Shown in pieces: positions 5,931-10,804 of a DNA stretch of 10,804 bases. The number at the start of each line of letters is the position of its first letter. Position 1 is the stretch's first letter. The DNA is from an uncultured Clostridia bacterium (GTDB lineage Bacteria; Bacillota; Clostridia; Oscillospirales; CAG-272), in the NCBI GenBank assembly GCA_947367285.1, contig CANBDB010000041.1, positions 1 to 10,804 on the forward strand. The letters are read 5' to 3'. Both the position numbers and the translations under genes were made by a program. A model generated the notes under the pieces. That model made no database searches. It saw only the letters and a program-made list of their open reading frames with translations, and was not told where the DNA came from.

Positions 5931-7893
5931 GTTCAAATTGGTTTCCCCCTATAGTCCAACAGGCGACCAACCCGAGGCTATAAAAGCATTAACTGAAGGT
6001 ATTCTTCGTGGAGATAGAATGCAAACTCTTCTTGGTGTTACAGGTTCAGGTAAAACATTTACTATGGCTAACGTTATAGCCAACGTAAACCGTCCCACAC
6101 TTGTCCTTGCACATAACAAGACGCTTGCTGCGCAGCTTTGCTCGGAATTTCGCGAGTTTTTCCCCGAGAATGCAGTGGAATATTTTGTGTCCTACTATGA
6201 CTACTATCAACCCGAAGCATATATTCCGGGAAAAGATATGTATATAGAAAAGGACGCAATGATAAACGACGAGATAGATATGCTGCGTCATAGTGCAACA
6301 TCATCTATATTTGAACGACGTGATGTTATCATAGTAGCTTCCGTTTCTTGCATATACTCTCTCGGTGATCCCGAGGAATATAAAAAACTTGTTCTCGCGC
6401 TACGTCCCGGGATGGAGATTAGCCGCGACCAATTAATTAGAAGATTAATAGCTATAAGCTATGATAGAAATGATATCAATTTTGTAAGAGATAATTTCCG
6501 CGTACGCGGTGATACGGTAGAAGTATTTCCTGCGTCAAGCGGCGACAAAGCAATTAGAATTGAGTTTTTTGGTGATGAAATTGATAGAATTTCAGAAATT
6601 AATACCGTTACGGGTGAAGTTTTAAGATATCTTTCATACGTTCCCATTTATCCCGCTACGCACTATGCCGTTTCCGATGAAAAACGTGAGAAAGCAATTA
6701 ATCAAATAATGCAAGAGATGAATGAGCGTGTTGAATATTTCCAATCGCAAAATAAGTTCCTCGAGGCACAGAGAATATCCGAGCGCGTAAAATACGATAT
6801 GGAAATGCTGCGTGAAGTTGGATTTTGCTCAGGCGTAGAAAATTACTCAAGAGTGCTCTCCGGAAGACCCGAAGGTAGCACACCGTATACCTTGCTGGAC
6901 TATCTCCCCGACGATTTTGTCCTCTTTGTTGATGAATCACACGTTTCAATTCCTCAGGTACGTGGAATGAGCGGTGGCGACACAGCGAGAAAGAAAAACC
7001 TTATTGATTTTGGTTTCCGCTTGCCGTCAGCATATGATAATAGACCTCTCAAATTTGATGAATTTGAAGAAAAGATAAATCAAGCTATATTCGTAAGCGC
7101 AACACCTGCCGACTACGAAAAAGAACACTCAACTCAAATCGTTGAACAAATCATTCGTCCCACGGGACTCATAGATCCCGAAATTGACGTGCGTCCTATT
7201 GAGGGACAAGTTGATGACCTTATGGGCGAGATAAAGCTTCGCACGGCGCGAAATGAAAGAGTTCTTGTTACAACACTCACCAAAAAAATGGCTGAGGATC
7301 TAACCGAATACTTTGAGACTAATGAAATTAAGGTTAGATATATTCACTTTAACGTAGATACTATTGAGCGTATGGAAATAATTCGTGACCTGCGTCTCGG
7401 TAAATTTGACGTACTTGTCGGAATCAACCTTTTGAGAGAGGGCCTTGATATTCCCGAGGTGTCCCTCGTAGCAATACTTGACGCCGATAAGGAAGGATTC
7501 CTTCGAGCTGAAACTTCTCTTATACAAACCATAGGCCGCGCGGCTCGTAATGCCGATGGCAAGGTTATAATGTATGCTGATAAGATAACAGGCTCAATGG
7601 AGCGCGCTATCAAAGAAACCAATCGTCGTCGCGAGATCCAATCTAAATACAATGCTGAAAACGGAATAATCCCAAAAACCATTGTAAAAAGTGTGCGCGA
7701 TCTCATCGACATAAGCGCGGACGATTCCGTTAAATCTCGCAAAAAGAAAAATAGCGCTAAGTTAACTAAAAAAGAAAAAGACGAGCTTATTGAAAAGCTT
7801 ACCAAGGAAATGCGCGAGGCTGCTCGCCATCTTGAATTTGAAAAGGCAGCATACCTACGCGATAAAATATCTGAAATAAGAAATTCAAAATAA
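5923..7893 (+). CDS. uvrB: UvrABC system protein B (excinuclease ABC subunit B)
   Basis: This 656-residue DNA damage-verification subunit of nucleotide excision repair receives damaged DNA from UvrA and recruits UvrC for incision. Walker A GVTGSGKT is at 38-45. The beta-hairpin that clamps DNA is at about 91-100 (YYDYYQPEAY). Walker B DESH is at 337-340, and helicase motif VI GRAAR is at 538-542. The C-terminal UVR domain that contacts UvrC/UvrA is at about 622-654 and contains HLEFEKAAYLRD. All the expected domains are present and the length is typical. The start at 5923 (MNKFKLVSPY) fits the family N-terminus, and a longer reading from 5872 would only translate the end of the upstream gene. 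It overlaps the sanA-like gene by 8 bases and is followed by uvrA after 10 bases. I see no LexA box just upstream, so expression probably depends on the operon promoter at 3108 or an unseen internal one. Confidence 0.98.
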   Translation: MNKFKLVSPYSPTGDQPEAIKALTEGILRGDRMQTLLGVTGSGKTFTMANVIANVNRPTLVLAHNKTLAAQLCSEFREFFPENAVEYFVSYYDYYQPEAYIPGKDMYIEKDAMINDEIDMLRHSATSSIFERRDVIIVASVSCIYSLGDPEEYKKLVLALRPGMEISRDQLIRRLIAISYDRNDINFVRDNFRVRGDTVEVFPASSGDKAIRIEFFGDEIDRISEINTVTGEVLRYLSYVPIYPATHYAVSDEKREKAINQIMQEMNERVEYFQSQNKFLEAQRISERVKYDMEMLREVGFCSGVENYSRVLSGRPEGSTPYTLLDYLPDDFVLFVDESHVSIPQVRGMSGGDTARKKNLIDFGFRLPSAYDNRPLKFDEFEEKINQAIFVSATPADYEKEHSTQIVEQIIRPTGLIDPEIDVRPIEGQVDDLMGEIKLRTARNERVLVTTLTKKMAEDLTEYFETNEIKVRYIHFNVDTIERMEIIRDLRLGKFDVLVGINLLREGLDIPEVSLVAILDADKEGFLRAETSLIQTIGRAARNADGKVIMYADKITGSMERAIKETNRRREIQSKYNAENGIIPKTIVKSVRDLIDISADDSVKSRKKKNSAKLTKKEKDELIEKLTKEMREAARHLEFEKAAYLRDKISEIRNSK

Positions 7894-7903
7894 GGATCAA
7901 AAA

Positions 7904-10738
7904 ATGATTAAAAACATTGTTGTAAAAGGCGCGAGAGTAAATAATCTCAAGAATATCGACGTCTTTATTCCAAGAGATAAGTTGGTAATTCTAACAGGCT
8001 TATCCGGCTCAGGAAAGACCTCTCTTGCGTTTGATACTATTTATGCAGAAGGGCATAGACAATTCGTTGAATCCTTGTCCTCATATGCAAGAATGTTTCT
8101 TGGTCAAATGGATAAACCTGATATAGATTCTATTGAAGGACTATCTCCGGCTATTTCCATTGACCAAAAAACCACGTCTAAGAACCCTCGTTCCACAGTG
8201 GGAACAGTTACTGAGATTTACGATTATTTAAGATTGCTCTATGCAAGAATAGGTGTACCTCATTGTCCCACCTGCGGAAAAGAAATACGTCGTCAGACCA
8301 TTGACCAAATTATTGACCAGATAATGAATTTGGAGGAAGGCACACGTTTTATGGTACTCTCTCCCGTTGTAAGAGCGCAAAAGGGAAGACACGATAAGGT
8401 TTTCGCCGATGCTAAAAAGAGCGGTTATGTGCGTGTTAGAGTTGACGGTAATATTTACGAGCTTTCCGAGGATATAATTCTCGATAAAAATAAGAAGCAC
8501 AGTATTGAAATTGTTGTTGACCGTCTAGTCATGCGAGATGATATTCGCTCGCGTCTTACGGACTCGGTTGAAAATGCGTTAAGTGCCTCCGAGGGATATT
8601 TGCAAATCGTAACCGTCCCAAGAGATGATAGTGAACCCGAGGAACTGTCATTTTCGCAGTCCTATGCTTGTGAGGAGCATGGATTTTCCATTGGTGACCT
8701 TGAGCCCCGAATGTTCTCATTCAACAATCCCACAGGGGCTTGCCCTCGTTGCTTTGGACTCGGTTCATTGAGAAAACTATCCGTTGATAAAATAATCCCC
8801 GATAAGTCACTTTCCCTTCACGAGGGTGCAATAGCTGTAAACGGCTTCAAATCCTTGGACGATGAAAGCTGGAACGGCCCATTATTTATCGCGGTTGGAG
8901 AACGCTTCGGCTTTGACCTCGATACCCCACTTGATAAATTCTCCGACGATGCTATGGATGTACTGCTTTACGGTAGTGGCAGTGAAACCTATGATATCGT
9001 TAGATATTTTGGCGGTGAGGCACACAGGCAAAAAGCTAAATTCGATGGCTTAATCAATATAATTCAACAGCGAATGAATATGCAAAATAACAATGATTAT
9101 TATGATGAATTCGTTGAAGATGCGCCGTGTCCGGAGTGTAATGGAAGACGTCTTTCTCCCGCAGCTCTTGCTGTTACTGTAGCGGACACACCCATTGATG
9201 CTTTATGTGATATGCAAATCAAGAATGAACTTGAATTTATAAATTCAATTACATTAACACCCACAGAAAAAGAAATTGCCAGAGAAATCCTTAAAGAAAT
9301 TCGTGCACGTCTCGGATTCCTTTCAAGTGTAGGACTTGATTATTTGACATTGTCTAGAAAATCGGGCTCACTCTCGGGCGGTGAGGCGCAAAGAATACGC
9401 CTTGCAACTCAAATCGGATCATCCCTTGTTGGAGTTTTGTACATTCTCGACGAGCCGAGTATAGGACTTCATCAGCGCGATAATTCCAAGCTTATAGCTA
9501 CACTGAAGAGTCTGCGAGATATGGGCAATACCGTAATCGTTGTAGAACATGATGAAGAAACTATGCTTGAATCCGACTATATTATTGATATAGGTCCCGG
9601 CGCGGGTATCCACGGAGGCGAGGTTGTTGCCGCAGGAACACCGACTGAAATTATGAATAACCCCAAATCCATTACCGGAGCATATTTGGCGAGAAGAAAA
9701 GAAATTCCGCTTCCCAAGTCAAGAAGAGACGGAAACGGAAATTATCTTGAAATTTTAGGCGCACGCGAACACAATCTTAAAGGCATTGATGTGAAAATAC
9801 CCCTCGGCACCTTGACAGTAGTGAGTGGTGTTTCGGGCTCGGGTAAATCTTCGTTGGTGAACGGAATACTTTATCCCAAGCTCGCTACCAAGCTTAACCG
9901 TGCATTCTACCAAGTGCCCGGCAAGCATGATGAGGTTCGTGGCTACGAAGCACTTGACAAGGTGATTTGCATAGACCAAAGCCCAATTGGTAGAACACCT
10001 CGCTCCAATCCTGCAACCTATACCGGACTCTTTACGGACATAAGAAATCTATTCGCCCAAACCACTGACGCAAAAGCGCGCGGATATTCATCAGGCCGCT
10101 TCTCATTCAATGTAAAAGGCGGAAGATGTGAGGCATGTGAGGGAGATGGTGTTAAGTGTATCGAGATGCATTTCTTGCCCGACGTTTACGTCACATGTGA
10201 CGTATGTAAGGGAAAGAGATATAATAGAGATACTCTTGAAGTTAAGTATAAAGGTAAGAATATATCCGACATACTTGATATGACTATCGAAGAGGGTGTT
10301 GAATTCTTTGACGGTCTCCCCAAAATACGCAAGAAACTTGAAACTCTTTATGACGTAGGTCTTGGTTACATTAAGATTGGTCAATCTTCTACCACTTTGT
10401 CAGGCGGTGAAGCACAAAGAGTTAAGCTCGCAACCGAGCTTGCAAAGAGAAGTACAGGAAAGACCATCTATATTCTTGATGAGCCTACAACCGGACTTCA
10501 TACCGAAGATGTTTCAAAACTCCTCACCATACTTCAACGACTTGTGGATGGTGGCAATACCGTATTGGTGATTGAGCATAATCTCGATGTTATCAAGAGT
10601 GCCGACCACATCATTGACCTCGGACCCGAGGGTGGCGATGGCGGTGGTACAATTGTTGCACAGGGAACCCCCGAGCAGGTTGCCAACACACCTGATAGCT
10701 ATACCGGACAGTATCTTAAAAAAGTATTTGGATTATAA
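7904..10738 (+). CDS. uvrA: UvrABC system protein A (excinuclease ABC subunit A)
   Basis: This 944-residue ABC-type ATPase dimerises, scans DNA for lesions and loads UvrB. The first Walker A is at 32-40 (GLSGSGKTS) and the second at 642-650 (GVSGSGKSS). ABC signatures LSGGE are at 490-494 and 832-836, each followed by a Walker B DEP (516-518 and 859-861). Zinc-binding modules are C256-x2-H259 with C280-x2-C283, and C742-x2-C745-x19-C765-x2-C768. A further CPTC pair is at 121-124. The first module uses His where E. coli has Cys, a variant I recall as common in Clostridia. The length is full. The start at 7904 has AAGGAT (7892-7897) overlapping the uvrB stop, 6 bases upstream. It is the last gene of the operon and is followed by a hairpin terminator. 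Confidence 0.98.
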   Translation: MIKNIVVKGARVNNLKNIDVFIPRDKLVILTGLSGSGKTSLAFDTIYAEGHRQFVESLSSYARMFLGQMDKPDIDSIEGLSPAISIDQKTTSKNPRSTVGTVTEIYDYLRLLYARIGVPHCPTCGKEIRRQTIDQIIDQIMNLEEGTRFMVLSPVVRAQKGRHDKVFADAKKSGYVRVRVDGNIYELSEDIILDKNKKHSIEIVVDRLVMRDDIRSRLTDSVENALSASEGYLQIVTVPRDDSEPEELSFSQSYACEEHGFSIGDLEPRMFSFNNPTGACPRCFGLGSLRKLSVDKIIPDKSLSLHEGAIAVNGFKSLDDESWNGPLFIAVGERFGFDLDTPLDKFSDDAMDVLLYGSGSETYDIVRYFGGEAHRQKAKFDGLINIIQQRMNMQNNNDYYDEFVEDAPCPECNGRRLSPAALAVTVADTPIDALCDMQIKNELEFINSITLTPTEKEIAREILKEIRARLGFLSSVGLDYLTLSRKSGSLSGGEAQRIRLATQIGSSLVGVLYILDEPSIGLHQRDNSKLIATLKSLRDMGNTVIVVEHDEETMLESDYIIDIGPGAGIHGGEVVAAGTPTEIMNNPKSITGAYLARRKEIPLPKSRRDGNGNYLEILGAREHNLKGIDVKIPLGTLTVVSGVSGSGKSSLVNGILYPKLATKLNRAFYQVPGKHDEVRGYEALDKVICIDQSPIGRTPRSNPATYTGLFTDIRNLFAQTTDAKARGYSSGRFSFNVKGGRCEACEGDGVKCIEMHFLPDVYVTCDVCKGKRYNRDTLEVKYKGKNISDILDMTIEEGVEFFDGLPKIRKKLETLYDVGLGYIKIGQSSTTLSGGEAQRVKLATELAKRSTGKTIYILDEPTTGLHTEDVSKLLTILQRLVDGGNTVLVIEHNLDVIKSADHIIDLGPEGGDGGGTIVAQGTPEQVANTPDSYTGQYLKKVFGL

Positions 10739-10744
10739 AATAAT

Positions 10745-10783
10745 CACGGCAATCTCGTTTGATATCGCCGTGTCTCATTTTTT
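10745..10783 (+). terminator. Putative intrinsic terminator after uvrA
   Basis: CACGGC (10745-10750) pairs with GCCGTG (10767-10772) around a 16-base loop, and TTTTTT follows at 10778-10783. The stem is GC-rich but only 6 bp, and the T-tract starts 5 bases after it, so it is weaker than the hairpin at 2561. On the minus strand the stem is followed by a T-rich ATTATTTTAT, so it could also work in the other direction. Confidence 0.55.
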
Positions 10784-10804
10784 CCTTAGTGCGTGGTCTA
10801 GAGC
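10775..10804 (-). CDS. Possible C-terminal end of a convergent gene (window edge)
   Basis: On the minus strand one frame is open from the window end and stops with TGA at 10777-10775, encoding ALDHALRKK. It lies immediately before a hairpin that could end both genes, the same arrangement as ligase/rnhA in this window. Only nine codons are visible, so this is a weak call and the product is unknown. Confidence 0.25.
   Translation of the reverse strand, partial: ALDHALRKK

Noticed and set aside
7344..7805. 153-codon open frame on the minus strand inside uvrB
   Set aside because: It is antisense to the conserved helicase motifs of uvrB; its composition (Ser/Arg/Ile-rich) is typical of a shadow frame.

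Overview
The window looks like a chromosomal stretch from a low-to-moderate GC anaerobic Firmicute (class Clostridia, gut-type lineage). The evidence is strong AGGAG-type ribosome binding sites, consensus TTGACA/TATAAT-like promoters, Clostridia-like protein sequences, and a uvrB-uvrA gene order common in Firmicutes. I cannot name a species. About 98% of the window is coding. There is no RNA gene, insertion sequence, CRISPR array or phage gene that I can support, and the longest non-coding gap is about 150 bases.

Layout. (1) Positions 1-814 hold the 3' part of a cation diffusion facilitator (CDF) metal exporter cut by the window edge. Its membrane-segment-5 metal motif is DxxxD, as in manganese-type exporters, and its C-terminus looks shortened. 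(2) Positions 830-2551 hold an AMP-forming acyl-CoA synthetase-like ligase, 15 bases downstream on the same strand. (3) A hairpin at 2561-2583 serves as a terminator in both directions between the ligase and the convergent rnhA (RNase HI, minus strand, 2589-3029). (4) Positions 3030-3178 are a compact divergent promoter region. The rnhA and cobW-like promoters point apart, and their -35 boxes lie in a 7-bp inverted repeat. (5) From 3179 to 10738 five genes run in one direction with tight spacing or overlaps: a COG0523/CobW GTPase with a very His-rich Cys-containing repeat; a second P-loop protein of the same broad family fused to a DUF1980/YcgQ-like C-terminal domain; a SanA-like DUF218 membrane protein; uvrB; and uvrA. 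(6) A hairpin plus T-tract at 10745-10783 ends this unit, and the last bases may hold the end of a convergent minus-strand gene.

How the parts may work together. UvrA and UvrB form the damage-recognition complex of nucleotide excision repair, and UvrA is a zinc protein. The two COG0523-type proteins at the head of the same apparent transcription unit look like metal handling or metal-insertion factors, and the first carries an obvious metal-binding tract. Whether the shared operon is functional (metal supply to client proteins, including UvrA) or just neighbourhood is inference. The most interesting item is the pair formed by the His/Cys-repeat CobW GTPase and the CobW-like/DUF1980 fusion. 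Everything else is ordinary housekeeping content.
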